Shown here: positions 41,701 through 58,171 of the stretch, piece after piece
Position numbering within the stretch: the stretch's first letter is position 1
Layout of the letters: every line of letters starts with the position of its first letter
Assembly (NCBI RefSeq): GCF_047496725.1
Contig: NC_132983.1
Span: forward strand, 279,501-343,500
From: Anoplolepis gracilipes
Lineage: Eukaryota > Arthropoda > Insecta > Hymenoptera > Formicidae
Direction: 5' to 3'
Length of the DNA: 64,000 nucleotides
The notes under the pieces: model-generated
Database searches by the model: none
What the model was told of the DNA's origin: nothing
What the model saw: the letters and a program-made list of their open reading frames with translations, nothing else
Position numbers and translations under genes: made by a program

Positions 41701-44700
41701 GTCTTTAGACTCTTGAATATTTACTTCTTACGTACGTACATTTTTAGGCTGTAGAATCCCTAAAAATCCTGGGATACTTTGGATGTTTAGACCCTTGAAC
41801 CTCCTTCTAGGATAAAATTTTCATCATGGACAATTCAGTCCCAAATTCCGTTAAGAGTAGAATCTTGTTAGTGAAATTTATCTTCTTGAAATATCTCTTA
41901 TAATATTATCGATTTTATATCGTTGGTCACATATTTTGTAATTTAAAGCGTGAAAACTAACAGAAACATAAAAAAAATATGAATGAAATCTAAAAGAATC
42001 TTTATTATATATATAAAGCTATAATTTAACAGTTTGGTTTTATATTATTAATAAATTTATATAATAACCCAGTGATGGTTTATAATCTGCATTCATATAG
42101 ATACTACATATGTACATCTACATGTGTCATTAATTAATATAACTCACAATGTGTATACAATTTCAAATAGATTTTACATAACATTAATATTGTATAAAGT
42201 TATCAATGGTATTTATAAATCAGTATTAATCTATCGCTAATTATGCTGTGCAATAAATATTTATGTAATTTAATAACGTAAGCAATTAATCATTTTCTAA
42301 TTATTAGCATTTATTGATAAAACACTAGTGGACGATATAATGTTTCGATAATAAGCTTTAATTTAATGCTGTTAGGAAATTAAAATGGATAGACAAACAG
42401 TTTCAATTATTCTTTTTTTTTAATAACTCAGTGGTGCATAAAATATTGCTTGTCGCACACGTCGAAAAGTAAATCACTGCAATATCTATATCACTGGGTG
42501 AAAAAAATAATGGAAGGCGTATCACGTTTGACGTTTTAACGAATTGTCCATTCGATGGATCTTGAAATGTCAAAATTTATCTACTGCTTATTCAAAACAA
42601 ATTCGATAAACTCTACGACATATCACTCACGTATTATTACTTATGATAATCTCGAACGATATCAAGAAAAATAAGAAGAATGAGATAAAAAGTGCATTTT
42701 TATTTGTTGAAAGCAAATACAAAAAGCAATATATATATATATAATTATAACAATCATATCATATTATTTAGAAATGAAATAAATTAATTGCACAAAGAGT
42801 TTCGTGGGCAAAAACGAAATAAGTTTAATATTAATATATAGAATAAATCATAAATTATATATATGTATAAGCATTTTACCAAATTTTAATTTTATAAAGA
42901 AAAAAAACCTATAAAACATAATATAATACATATATATATTGTTTTCAAGTGTAGTTTAAAAAATCTGAAAGTAAACAGCTTTATAAATCATTGTGTTGCT
43001 GATTAATTTTCAAGAAATTTTAGTTGTATTTAAAATTACTCTGCAGAAAAGTTTGAAAACTTGAAGCACATAAAAAGTGATAAAGAGAGTAAAAGTTAAA
43101 CTATTGGATAACCATATCTTCCGATTCGCTGGAATTAAATTCAGATTCTAGCAGGAAAAGTACATATAATAGAGATGAATAAATATTAAATGAGATTAGT
43201 AAAAATCAAATTAACGTGACTTGATAGCTTTGTAGAAACTTTAAAATGTGTTAATGTATCAGTTCATTCTTATTCCGGGGAATGATTTTTATCTATTTTC
43301 GTGACAAGTGTCGGTAATGTGCCATGTAACGTTTTGGCAGAATCGTAACGGCGGTGGAAGGGCCGTGAATATAACGATAATTATTTTGATACTGTGAGAT
43401 TAAACTGAAATATATGTGACTGTCTTGAACATTTCTACTCCAGTATTCGAATTACGCACTTTAACCTCCCACAGAACCTGCAAATGGCGTTAGAAATTTC
43501 AGGATCTGATAATCCCATTCTGTAGGAAAATTATGATCCCCACGGACCCGTAACGATCACCATAAATTTTATCTGAAAACATAACTCGCCTGTTGTAACT
43601 TATTCTGAATTTGGTTTCAAATAATATGACATGTAATTTGGTAAAATAAAATCATATGGACTAATCACACGAATCGAATTTATATCCATTAATTAAGATT
43701 ATCAGTGTTCTGGGATGAAATAATGCAATTAGTAATATCGTCATTATTTTCATTATTATTATAGTATTTGATTTAATACATTTTTTTTAATTTTATCCCA
43801 TTTCCGTATAATAAATGTTTGTAAGAGCTAAATATACTTTGAGAGGCATGTGTTTCAAAAGTCAACGTAATAAAAAATGTTAGAAAATGTATTACAACAT
43901 AACATAATAATAGAAAAAATTATGAAGAAAACGGTTAGTTTTGTTTATATTTGTTTTTGTTTGCTATTCCATTTTATGGCTTGAAGCAATTTATCGATGT
44001 AATTGCTCGATGCATTATTATCGATGTTAAAGGGGATAAACTATTGATTGAATAGATTCGTATAAGGGAAATTTTACAAAAGAGTTATTAATGGAATAAA
44101 TGCTCTTTCTATGCTGGATAATTTTGGAGAATATAACTGACAATGAGATAAAAAAGGACAAGAGACGTTACAAGAAATCGAAAGCGCGAGTAATCCGCTC
44201 ATGACACAATGGTTTACTGCAAAATAATATTGCTTTTTTCATAGGTGGATGCAATAATATATATATATATATTATTTCTATTCTCATATAAAAACACATA
44301 CACAAATAAAAACAAGAAATGATAGTAAGAAGTAAAAATCCTTGTTGAATGTTATCGATAAATTGTCTCTCTTTATTATCTTTATATCATCTTTATCTTC
44401 TTTATTTTGTATTATACTATATAATATACATGTACATATAGAGTTTACAAGTTAATTTATCAAATGTAAAAAGAGCATAAAATGGATATTTTTTATTTTG
44501 AAAAATTTGGAATATTTAAAATTCGAAAAAAGTTTGATATATGTGAACATTAAACGCTAATAAATGTTAAATGTTGAATAATTTTACATAAAAAATTTTA
44601 TCAAGAGATACAATATGCACTGAGAAATATAAAATCATTTGTTACACTCTCAATTATAATATAGTAAAAAGATTAGGTAAGATTATGTAAATTCTCAGAA

Positions 44701-44829
44701 AAAAATAATATACACCATTGTATATATTATACGTGAAAAAGATATATCTTTTAGCATGCCGGATTAAAAGAAGCTTTATAATGCACTTTATAATGCACAT
44801 ACAGAACATCTGATTTAATTTCAAATTAT

Positions 44830-44863
<34 letters not shown>

Positions 44864-45109
44864 AAGTAAGTGGAAGAATGAACGATTTAACATTAGGAAC
44901 TGTTAGGAAATGGAACGACTCGATACTCGATAGTAATTCTGATTTGATGACATTAATTGCAATTGCAAGTTATTCAACAATTTGACTTACTTGGTCGTGT
45001 CCTGACTGATAAAATCAATCTCCGTACGTGCCATGACGGCATTTTGCTTGGCAATCTCCCTCGACGACTCTTGGTATTCGTTTTGGACAATGTACATGAA
45101 GCTGCTCAT
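1417..45109 (-). CDS. TrissinR: Trissin receptor, rhodopsin-family neuropeptide GPCR (whole gene, 4 coding exons)
   Basis: Class A G-protein-coupled receptor of the neuronal plasma membrane; in Drosophila this family binds trissin, a small peptide with three disulfides. Coding exons run 45109-44991, 29965-29790, 3237-2586 and 1834-1417. Phases agree at every junction (AA/C, G/GT, AG/A), giving 454 residues. Visible marks: N-glycosylation sequons near N55, N61 and N67; TM1 from about residue 81; a Cys pair for the extracellular disulfide (about C155 and C237); ERY at 179-181 in place of DRY; a third intracellular loop ending NVLRARRG just before TM6; NPLLY at 370-374 in TM7, followed by FLSRNFRKGM. 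The loop-to-TM6 and post-TM7 segments match my memory of fly TrissinR closely, so the family call is strong. The third loop is much shorter than in Drosophila. Introns are 15.0, 26.6 and 0.75 kb. The start choice is less certain because the frame stays open upstream of 45109. Confidence 0.9.
1835..2585 (-). other. TrissinR intron 3
   Basis: Intron of 751 bases between the third-loop exon and the TM6 exon, AT-rich, with an (AT)n microsatellite at about 2279-2321. Nothing else is seen. Confidence 0.8.
2279..2321. repeat. (AT)n microsatellite
   Basis: About 21 AT units in TrissinR intron 3. Confidence 0.9.
2586..3237 (-). CDS. TrissinR: TrissinR coding exon 3 (end of TM1 to third intracellular loop)
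   Basis: Starts after GTGTTTCAG and encodes the end of TM1, TM2 (FFLANLAVADF), the TM3 cysteine, ERY, TM4, the ECL2 cysteine, TM5 and the third loop. It ends at donor ATCAG/GTAATA. Length is 652 bases with phases 1 in and 2 out, matching both neighbours. Confidence 0.95.
4009..4031. repeat. Poly-A run of about 23
   Basis: Uninterrupted A run in the intron; no recognisable retroposon body upstream. Confidence 0.85.
8049..8093. repeat. (TC)n microsatellite
   Basis: About 22 uninterrupted units. Confidence 0.9.
10190..10215. repeat. (GTAT)n microsatellite
   Basis: About six tetranucleotide units. Confidence 0.85.
12617..12675. other. Near-perfect 59-nt hairpin (microRNA-precursor-like or tiny palindromic element)
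   Basis: Arms 12617-12639 and 12653-12675 are reverse complements over 23 bases with a single difference, which is a G-U wobble in one strand sense. The loop is 13 bases, and pairing continues a few more bases outward with a bulge (CAAT against GTTG). Stem and loop size fit a pre-miRNA. The near-perfect stem would also fit a small MITE remnant. Strand unknown. Confidence 0.5.
15099..15133. repeat. (AT)n microsatellite
   Basis: About 17 units. Confidence 0.9.
17049..17099. repeat. (GT)n microsatellite
   Basis: About 25 units, a Z-DNA-prone tract. Confidence 0.9.
20112..20189. repeat. Tandem duplication, 39-bp unit x 2
   Basis: Two adjacent copies (20112-20150 and 20151-20189) of an AT-rich 39-base unit containing TTTTTTTGCTTTTTAAATA, identical except for the last base. 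A recent local duplication in the intron. Confidence 0.85.
21729..21786. repeat. (CA)n/(CGCA)n compound microsatellite
   Basis: CA units followed by about eight CGCA units, then ATGT units; one edge of the nested inverted-repeat region lies 300 bases away. Confidence 0.9.
22382..22421 (-). other. 40-nt exon-like segment (acceptor and donor consensus)
   Basis: On the minus strand TTTTTTACAG precedes and GTGAGTAAAA follows a 40-base segment. Spliced between TrissinR exons 2 and 3 it would put an in-frame stop after four codons, so it is not a normal coding exon of that receptor; it could be a poison exon, part of another transcript, or chance. The matching place in the right arm (about 26557-26599) keeps a GTGAGC donor but has ACAA in place of the ACAG acceptor. 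Confidence 0.3.
22883..22980 (-). other. Exon-like segment ending in AACCAGG/GTAAGT
   Basis: On the minus strand an open stretch containing KRIHEGPGKYRAMMEQPG ends at a consensus donor. The aligned right arm (about 25990-26080, plus strand) reads IKRRDSRPGWHPARAEQPW in the corresponding frame and also ends at a donor, GTAAGC. Both frames close at a stop a little upstream and neither resembles a protein I know. It may be an ancient duplicated exon or chance; I cannot assign a gene. Confidence 0.25.
24091..24361. mobile_element. piggyBac-like MITE with TTAA target duplications
   Basis: TTAA occurs at 24091-24094 and 24358-24361. Directly inside are terminal inverted repeats CCCTTACTCCGTATTG and, on the other strand, CCCTTATTCCGTATTG (15 of 16 identical). 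The 263-bp interior has no coding capacity. TTAA duplication plus a CCC terminus is the established signature of piggyBac-type elements. It sits in the left half of the larger inverted repeat and explains part of its asymmetry. Confidence 0.75.
24410..25105. repeat. Inner palindrome of the nested inverted repeat
   Basis: Arms about 24410-24640 and 24890-25105 are inverted copies. Shared blocks include CATTCYTTTCRTTAYTTGAA, CGATATCTTTAYATG, TAATAATTGCYAATTATAA, CATTTCGC and GATAATATCGGGAGCGCAAT (24582-24602 against 24901-24921). Weaker similarity may continue outward to about 24365 and 25165. The arms enclose a GC-rich core. Confidence 0.75.
24591..24911. repeat. GC-rich core with three related ~75-bp units
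   Basis: Bounded by CGGGAGCGCAAT and its reverse complement. Inside, a unit with TCACYGTAYGAATGACG followed by TATGGAATGTAAACAA occurs in forward orientation near 24745-24785, inverted near 24838-24875, and as a more diverged forward copy near 24628-24670. The middle copy contains a TGACGTCA CRE-like palindrome. The core is far richer in G+C and CpG than the surrounding intron. The short open frames on both strands here are side effects of the palindrome. Confidence 0.6.
28276..28680. repeat. Left arm of inverted repeat flanking TrissinR exon 2
   Basis: About 405 bases that match the reverse complement of 30532-30940, by eye well above 75 percent identical, with exact blocks such as AGAAATAATAGATGTAATAG and TTTACAATTTTATTATATTT. 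The match fades near 28276 and 28680. Confidence 0.85.
29527..29645. mobile_element. Possible short MITE with 13-bp inverted ends
   Basis: CCCAGATAGCCAA at 29528-29540 and the inverted form TTGGTTATCTGGT at 29633-29645 bound about 118 bases of non-coding sequence, about 145 bases from exon 2. No clear target duplication is seen, so chance remains possible. Confidence 0.35.
29790..29965 (-). CDS. TrissinR: TrissinR coding exon 2 (glycosylated N-terminus and TM1)
   Basis: A 176-base exon with acceptor TTGTTCCAG and donor TTCG/GTAAGT. It encodes FLSDWNTVTYEIG, three N-glycosylation sequons, and most of TM1 ending VCCFF, with the split Gly codon leading into NLMVIFVV of exon 3. Skipping it would remove TM1 and shift the frame. 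It lies inside the loop of a long inverted repeat (arms 28276-28680 and 30532-30940). Confidence 0.9.
30532..30940. repeat. Right arm of inverted repeat flanking TrissinR exon 2
   Basis: Inverted partner of 28276-28680. Blocks near its outer end include ACAATAAGTCTGTTATATAA, matching TTATATAGTGGCAGACTTATTGT of the left arm with a few changes. The 1.85-kb loop between the arms contains exon 2 (29790-29965). Confidence 0.85.
32805..32836. repeat. (AT)n microsatellite
   Basis: AT repeat followed directly by a T-run in TrissinR intron 1. Confidence 0.85.
33186..33223. repeat. (GA)n microsatellite
   Basis: About 19 units. Confidence 0.9.
33533..33620 (-). mobile_element. Possible transposon end (CAGGGTGTCTAC terminus)
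   Basis: On the minus strand the segment begins CAGGGTGTCTACTTAAAAAT and continues with CTGAAAATTCC and a TTTCCAAG motif, a pattern I associate with dispersed insect repeats. It abuts the element at 33623. Only one end is recognisable. Confidence 0.35.
33623..33771. mobile_element. Short inverted-repeat element (MITE-like), 149 bp
   Basis: TCAAAGCTCCTTATTCGTG at 33623-33641 is matched by CGCGAATAAGGAGCTTTGA at 33753-33771, inverted with one mismatch in 19. The interior is non-coding and GC-richer than the intron. No obvious target-site duplication. Confidence 0.6.
34430..34480. repeat. (AT)n microsatellite
   Basis: About 25 units. Confidence 0.9.
34660..34722. repeat. (TA)n(TG)n compound microsatellite
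   Basis: TA repeat passing into about 18 TG units. Confidence 0.9.
34777..34868. repeat. Tandem duplication, 46-bp unit x 2
   Basis: Copies 34777-34822 and 34823-34868 both begin AATTCCAAATATAAAATAAT and end AAATTTTGATAT, with a few substitutions between them. Confidence 0.85.
36463..36498. repeat. (TA)n microsatellite
   Basis: About 18 units. Confidence 0.9.
37771..37802. repeat. (CA)n microsatellite
   Basis: About 16 units after a C-rich stretch. Confidence 0.9.
38720..38751. repeat. (GA)n microsatellite
   Basis: About 16 units. Confidence 0.9.
44832..44861. repeat. (CA)n microsatellite
   Basis: About 15 units, 130 bases from the donor of TrissinR exon 1. Confidence 0.9.
44991..45109 (-). 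CDS. TrissinR: TrissinR coding exon 1 (extracellular N-terminus)
   Basis: Encodes residues 1-39 plus two bases. It starts at MSSFMYIVQ, whose ATG has a favourable GCC context, and ends at a strong donor (AA/GTAAGT) that completes an Asn codon with exon 2. I see no clear signal peptide, which is usual for class A receptors. The frame is open upstream through an arginine-rich, GC-rich stretch to beyond 45190 without another ATG, so a longer product from an upstream exon cannot be excluded. Confidence 0.75.
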
Positions 45110-45236
45110 GGCAGGAAGAAATTTCGAGATGGCGAAGACAGATGAGAAACAGTTGCAACCTCGTTTTTTATAACGCGTTTTGCAAAGCACCGGCCGTCCC
45201 GCTAATTTGCCGGCGATGCGCTTCGCCCTGGCGCCG

Positions 45237-45268
45237 CGTCGCGCGTCGCGCGTCGCGCGTCGCGTCGT
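45237..45268. repeat. (GTCGCGC)n minisatellite in GC-rich island
   Basis: About four tandem copies of GTCGCGC just upstream of TrissinR exon 1, inside a CpG-rich patch that is strongly unlike the surrounding DNA. A plausible promoter or 5' UTR region of TrissinR. Confidence 0.7.
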
Positions 45269-46970
45269 GCAGAATAACGATGGACCAAGTCGTTTTAATG
45301 AATTTCTTCAGTCGACAAGTAGCACGTTAAGATTAAAATCTCCTCATTTCTCCTCAACTGTCTTATTAACGCCAGTCGAGATCAGTGGAGACCAGTCGAG
45401 TTTTCGTTGACATATAATGCTGCATTAACGCGCACTGCAGTAACGATTTAATTCCTACACCGTGCAAATTTATTTCTATAATCACACCGCGATAGACCGC
45501 TAGATATTCCTATAATCACATTATCACGCCCTTTTAAATTAAACTTAACGAGATTATGTCTATCGTCATTATCATGTTATCCCGCATAAATTTCTTTTTT
45601 CTTCTTACTTTATAATCACACCGAAGAGACACTTTAATTCACATTAGAAAGCACATCAAGAAAGAATGATTAACCATGTAATATAAGATTATATTCCGCG
45701 CATTGTCCTTCGTACACGATTATTTTCTCGGACACGGAGAGTCTTTAAGTCTGTCTTCTACGCATTTTATTTTCGATGTAGTTGACCTTGCGATCACCGG
45801 AAACTCGTAACGAATAATTTGATCGTAAGCAGGTAGTCAAAACGACTGATTATATAAATGACATCTTCCATTTTATACGAATAGTTTGCAAACTCAATAA
45901 TGTGGCATTTGACATGACATTTATACAAGTCGAAACTCTTGAAAATACTGAGACTTCTTTTTTATTACTTTTAGTCACTTTTTTAAGTTAAAACTTCCAC
46001 ATTATTGGAGAATATCATTGACATCAAAGTCAGTATCAACAACACTTTTCATCCGAAGCTTTGTCCGAACCGTTTATTTCTGTCACATATCAAACTGTCG
46101 AAACTTGTAATACATCAGTTTTCTACAGTATGAGACAAATTTATAATGTGGAAAATTAAAATCTCATAATCGTTTTAAATTTTTATTATACAAATCCGAA
46201 AAATAGAAAAATTTTACATATCATTTAAAAAATCAGTCGATCAATAAATGATTACAAAGAATACATATATAATATTATTTAATGCAATATGTATAAGAGG
46301 AAGAATATATAATTATGATATTCACCCTTTCGAAAAGTAACAGAGAGATTGAAGAACGTTTTCGAAAGAGTTTATAAAAATGAATCAACTATTAAATAAG
46401 TAATCAAAGTTTGCATCTATTGATTAAAAATGATAAAATAACTATATAAAATAATTGATAATTTTTTATTTATCTAACAAAATTTTCAAGTGTTTGCTTA
46501 CTTAGTTAATATAATGATTTCTCGTTAATTTTAACGAGCAATTATATTGATAAATTAATGGATTTGGATTTTTAACAAAATTCAATTTTTATCCACCGGC
46601 CAAAGATTTTAGTACATTTATTATAAATTGATGACAAGTGACAAATACAATCGATTATTTCACGATATATAAAAAATGAAGGACACTTTTTTTAATGGTT
46701 ACAAAAAAATTGTATCGATAACTGAACAGACTAATTGTAAAATGATATACTTGTACGTACAATAAATATATAAATTAACAATTGACGAATGCAATTTGTA
46801 CCTTTCTCGTGACGGTTAAAAAACCGGCATATATTTTTCGATCTCTCAGAAATCGTTTGTACGATATTTAACGATTGTATTTCAAACTTTGTGTTTATCT
46901 AGCAAGAAAATATGAATGCAATTAAATGGACTGACGAATCGACTGACAGTTTCGAAATGTTTGCACAAAT

Positions 46971-46971
<1 letters not shown>

Positions 46972-47006
<35 letters not shown>
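46972..47006. repeat. Poly-T run of 35
   Basis: Uninterrupted T run, the longest homopolymer in the window. It could be the reversed poly-A tail of a retroposed sequence, but no retroposed gene is recognisable beside it; length is likely polymorphic. Confidence 0.9.
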
Positions 47007-47260
47007 CCCTTCTGAATGCGATGATATATGTGCTAATGCTGCCGCGTTTGCACCTGAGACAGCGTCGCGACGGCTTCGCTGTTTCGCGCGGCACTGACGC
47101 GAGTAGCATTCGAGATTCGGGCATCGGGTGGCTCATTCATCGTCCGCACCCCGCCAACACACAAATGTAGCATCGCGCAGGCGTTGCACCCTCTCAACCG
47201 GTACTCTGGCCGTTGCTCACCCTTTTAGCTCCCTTTTGGCGGCGTGGCGACGCGTCGCGT

Positions 47261-47320
47261 CGCCTCGCCTCGCCTCGCCTCGCCTCGCCTCGCCTCGTCT
47301 CGTCTCGTCTCGTCTCGTCT
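47261..47320. repeat. (CGCCT)n/(CGTCT)n pentanucleotide repeat
   Basis: Seven CGCCT units followed by five CGTCT units within a GC-rich island. Because five is not a multiple of three, the repeat opens long spurious frames on both strands. Confidence 0.9.
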
Positions 47321-49339
47321 ACGTCTCGTTTCACGAAAAAGAGAAAAATTGCGCGAAAGAAAGAAATCAAGAGTTCTCGCCACGCGCCTTTTCTATGGAG
47401 TGGTACGAAACGCGATCTCGCGATCGAGGTGGCAAGCCGCGATGATTTATCGTCGCGGTTGTTCCCGCGAGGGAGAGAGCAAGCCAGAAAACGGTATTCG
47501 GCCACGATTTATGATATCTGTACGGCAAAATTTTTCTACTACGCCAACATGGACCGACCATTGTGGTGTTTTGTTTCGCGCACCCCTAACCCGCACATAT
47601 ATAGAACCGATCGAAGATCGAAGATCGAAGGAATGATGATCAAAGAAAGAGAGGGAGAGAGAACATGTGAGATTGAGAGCCCTTTGCGAGAAAGCGAGAA
47701 TGGAAATTGATAAATTGAAGGAAACGAAAGTTGCTGGCGTTTCGAAACGGAGATAGTAATCGGTATCGTATCGATGCTCTTGGTTTTCAGTATTACGTAT
47801 AACTCGAGAAAATTTGACATTGATTGTCGTGTAACAAATGAGAGACATTTAAAATTTTTTTATTTTCAAACAAACAATTATATCAATCTGGCGAATAGGA
47901 GCCATACGCAGATATGTTAATGCGTAAATTTGTTAGAAATTAATTTTTTCCGTGAAAATTGAAACGTGCACAGGGCACATATTTTACTTGGTGTATTTAC
48001 CAAGAAATAGATTTTCATTTTTGAGAATTTTATACCCCCTCTTTACTCCCCTAAAGAGACGTAGGGGAGTAGCGAGAAAAATAAGGGGGCGAATCGGGGC
48101 TGAATCGGGAATTTCTTTATTATATTTTTTATATATACCATACATACACATGTATATGTAAACAAAGGATACGTCGTTGAAGTATTTATTTTTAATTCGT
48201 CGGCGCAAAAGATAATTATATAATGACTAATTAAAATACGATAATCATATGGTATATGATATAATAAAGACGAGGGTGAGCGTCGTTTAATATCGCTAAT
48301 GTCCCCTTTCACAACCGATGCTTTCTCGTTCGCAGGCGGAAGAAGAAATGAAATTATCGCTTTCGTGAAATTCACAGTCTCACAAGAGTTTGTTATATAA
48401 TCGGCTGGTATGTACTCGTATTTCTCCTTCGTAACACGGCAGTTCTCAGCAAATTCTCCGTCTCCGTAGTATACGCTTAAACTGATTTCACATCAGTAAT
48501 ATAATTGCATTATAATTGAATTTTTGTATTTTCATTATTGTAAGAATACGTAATTGGATTAATATGGCAATTCGCGAGTGAGAAATTTTATTTAGAAAAG
48601 TGTATTGAAAGAAAACGTGTTTGTACGCCGTGTGGATTATAAATTTTGTTCTTGTTTTATGTGTTAGGGTTTCTTACAAATACCCGAGACAGAATCTGCT
48701 CCGACATCTTTCTACTTATTATATATACACATATATACATAATACATATAAACACCATGTATACAAACACTGAAAAAAATAATCTTGCAACTTGAACAAA
48801 AATTTTCTAGGTGTAAGAAATTAACTGAAACGGATAAATGATTAGCAAATACTGTGATACTACATATATTTTGCACTTAATCAATTTAAATGACAGAGAC
48901 AGAATTTATATCGGTATTATTAGTGTAATTTAGACAGATAATTTTTCTGTAATACCTAATATCTTTAAGGCCTATTGTCAAGGCCAATTATATTTGGCAA
49001 TGGGATCTAAAATTTTCTAGAGCTATTGCTAGAATATTGTTGCTATAAATTCTATATCTCGTGACAAACAATATTCTAACAGATACAAAAAGTAGCGATA
49101 CATTTTCATTTTGAGACATCTAGAAATCTATTGTATCTACATTAGCAAAACTCACCATAAGAATGAAAAAAATCATACGTAAATTAGGAAATTTTCCTTT
49201 TTCTAAATTATAAACATTCTTTATTTACAACAGATAATATGCCTCGCACGGCACGTCCTCCTGGATATGTCCTTTTATTTACCTTTTGTTAAAAGTAAAC
49301 AATAATAGTACAATATTTGTTATTGAATGTATACATATG

Positions 49340-49344
49340 TATAT

Positions 49345-49416
<72 letters not shown>
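49340..49416. repeat. (AT)n microsatellite
   Basis: Over 30 units with few interruptions; among the longest AT tracts here. Confidence 0.9.
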
Positions 49417-49418
<2 letters not shown>

Positions 49419-49761
49419 TAGTGAATGAAGAATGTCAGTCCGAAATAATATTGTCGCTTTCGTGTAACAAAATATGAAATACTCTGAGAATTCTCGAGCG
49501 TCTTTGACAATCCATAAGACGTTGATGCGGAAAGAAATGGTAAAAAATGCCCATAATTTGGAAAAGAAAACTTTTGCGGATTCAAGTTCGTACTTTTTTT
49601 TTATCGTTACGATGAATAGAAAATGCTCTTTAAATTTGACCGCCTATTTCTGAAATACCCTGTACATCTTGGATCCATTTCATTTAATATAATTAACAAT
49701 GAGAAATTATAGTTTCTTTGAATTTATTTAGAGAGACTAGCTAGACTAATTATTATTATAT

Positions 49762-49796
49762 ACAAGGTGTCCGGTAATTCGTAAAAAACACCCTGC
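49762..49796. mobile_element. Possible transposon end (ACAAGGTGTCCGG)
   Basis: ACAAGGTGTCCGGTAATTCG is nearly the same as 55056-55075 (ACAAGGTGTTCGGTAATTCG) in a transporter intron, so this is a dispersed family. An oppositely oriented TACAGGGTATTTCAG-like end lies at 49651-49665. The other limits are not visible. Confidence 0.5.
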
Positions 49797-50838
49797 ATAT
49801 GTATTTATTAACTTTAATTAATTTTATTTCGCGATACTTTCTACAATTAGCAACATAATGTTAAAACTGACGAGGCTCTGATTTAGATTAATTTTTATTT
49901 ACTGTAATATTGTAGTTTGAAAGAAACTTGAAAATGTGCAAAAATTGCAGTAACTTTGCATGGTGCATCCACATCGGTAAATGAGAATGATTAATTTCTA
50001 TGATAAGCTCTTTTTGTAGTAAGAGATAATGTGCACAGTGATAGAGTGTTGGTCAACCGTTTACATAATACCTCGACTTGATGATCTTGCGATAAACCGT
50101 TACCTCGGCTTTCAGTGTAGCCCAGCGTAGTGAGTAAGTCGGTACATTGCGAAACGTCAGTCAATGGAATTCTGTTTACTTATTGTTAGTGTGCATTCAG
50201 AAGTTGTTTCATCATTCACGCGATAAATTCAAACAAATGCGTTGTAATTTTGTTGTGTAAACCTGTTGCTCTTGGAAGAACTAATTGCTGTTAACAAACT
50301 GTAAATAAGTAAGCAAATATAATTAGTAAGCAAATGAATTATAATTTTAACATTTTAAATTTTGCGTGCATTATAAATCATCGAATCTGTTTTTTTTTTT
50401 TTTTTTTTTTTTATAAGATGATGGTATCTTTTTCTGCATAAATTTATAATTAAAATATAATGATAGATCAATTTGTAATAAATTATCATAATTGCTTAAA
50501 GCGATTAAACCAAGACTATCTTCTTTAATTAAATTTTAATTTTTACTATAAAGAAGATAAAACTGATTAAAAGAAATAAAAAACTCTGTAACTCTTTTTA
50601 GAAAAGAAAAGAAAAATTTCAATCAGAATATGAGAAAAAAAAATATAGAAAAAAATAACAAATATAACATATTTTTTACAAAATTAATATTTTTATTTGA
50701 TAAACTATTTTTTTAATCTCATAAAGAAAAAATAAAAAGACATAAAAGTCATCTGACAATTAGTTTTAGTTCGAGTTGCCGTAAGTACAATATATCACTC
50801 GTGATATCGTAAGAAAATAAGAGCAAGTTTGCTTTTAG

Positions 50839-57622
<6,784 letters not shown>

Positions 57623-57747
57623 GGATGTAGAATTTCATATATATATGTATATGTATATAAACGTACAATCGTACAAATATCAATATCTACAACTCTACAA
57701 ATATAGGTACGACTACTGCGTGTCTTTAGACGTTACACGAGGCTAAT

Positions 57748-57753
57748 AATAAA
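57748..57753 (+). terminator. Candidate polyadenylation signal of the SLC26A11-like gene
   Basis: AATAAA 126 bases after the stop codon; first canonical hexamer on this strand. Confidence 0.5.
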
Positions 57754-58119
57754 CAGCGTATAAATGTGTAGATTGGTCATTAAATTTCATAGAATGTCTC
57801 TTAGAGTCTGCAATTTGTCAAATTTATTTCTATTTACGTCTACTATTTAATTATAAATTTATTGAAACAAAACAAATGCAAAGAAATTTGAAAAGTATGT
57901 GTGGTAAATAGACTTTATTATCACTTTTTATATTATCGATTCTTATGTCGACAGTTTTGTCCTTTTTTTTTATAATATCCAAGTATTTTATATTTTTTAT
58001 AATACGTATCGTTACTATATACATACACAATGTATCAATATTATTTATAAATATATATTTATAACGGTATATTTTTATACATTATACAATTGAATTTTAG
58101 AAAAAGGATCTGTTAGAGA

Positions 58120-58171
<52 letters not shown>

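Larger units (their letters stand above)
29966..44990 (-). other. TrissinR intron 1
   Basis: 15.0 kb of AT-rich intron between the N-terminal exon and the TM1 exon. It contains the right arm of the exon-2 inverted repeat, an inverted-repeat element at 33623-33771, a 46-bp tandem duplication at 34777-34868 and many microsatellites. No coding exon could be supported; the open frames here (for example 31571-31930 and 35779-36099) are low-complexity or unlike known proteins. Confidence 0.6.
45110..50838. other. Divergent spacer between TrissinR and the SLC26A11-like gene
   Basis: 5.7 kb that should hold the promoters and 5' UTR exons of both genes. GC-rich, CpG-rich islands lie at about 45180-45290 and about 47040-47480. 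It also contains a 35-T run (46972-47006), a large AT microsatellite (49340-49416), a short 12-bp-stem hairpin (49030-49078) and transposon-end-like motifs (49640-49800). No translated gene can be supported; the long open frames at 47194-47848 on both strands run through arginine- and serine-rich simple repeats. Confidence 0.55.

Noticed and set aside
47194..47848. Open frames of up to 165 codons on both strands of the GC-rich spacer
   Set aside because: They run through pentanucleotide repeats read as Arg/Ser/Leu strings, occur in several overlapping frames on both strands, and show no domain or splice continuity.
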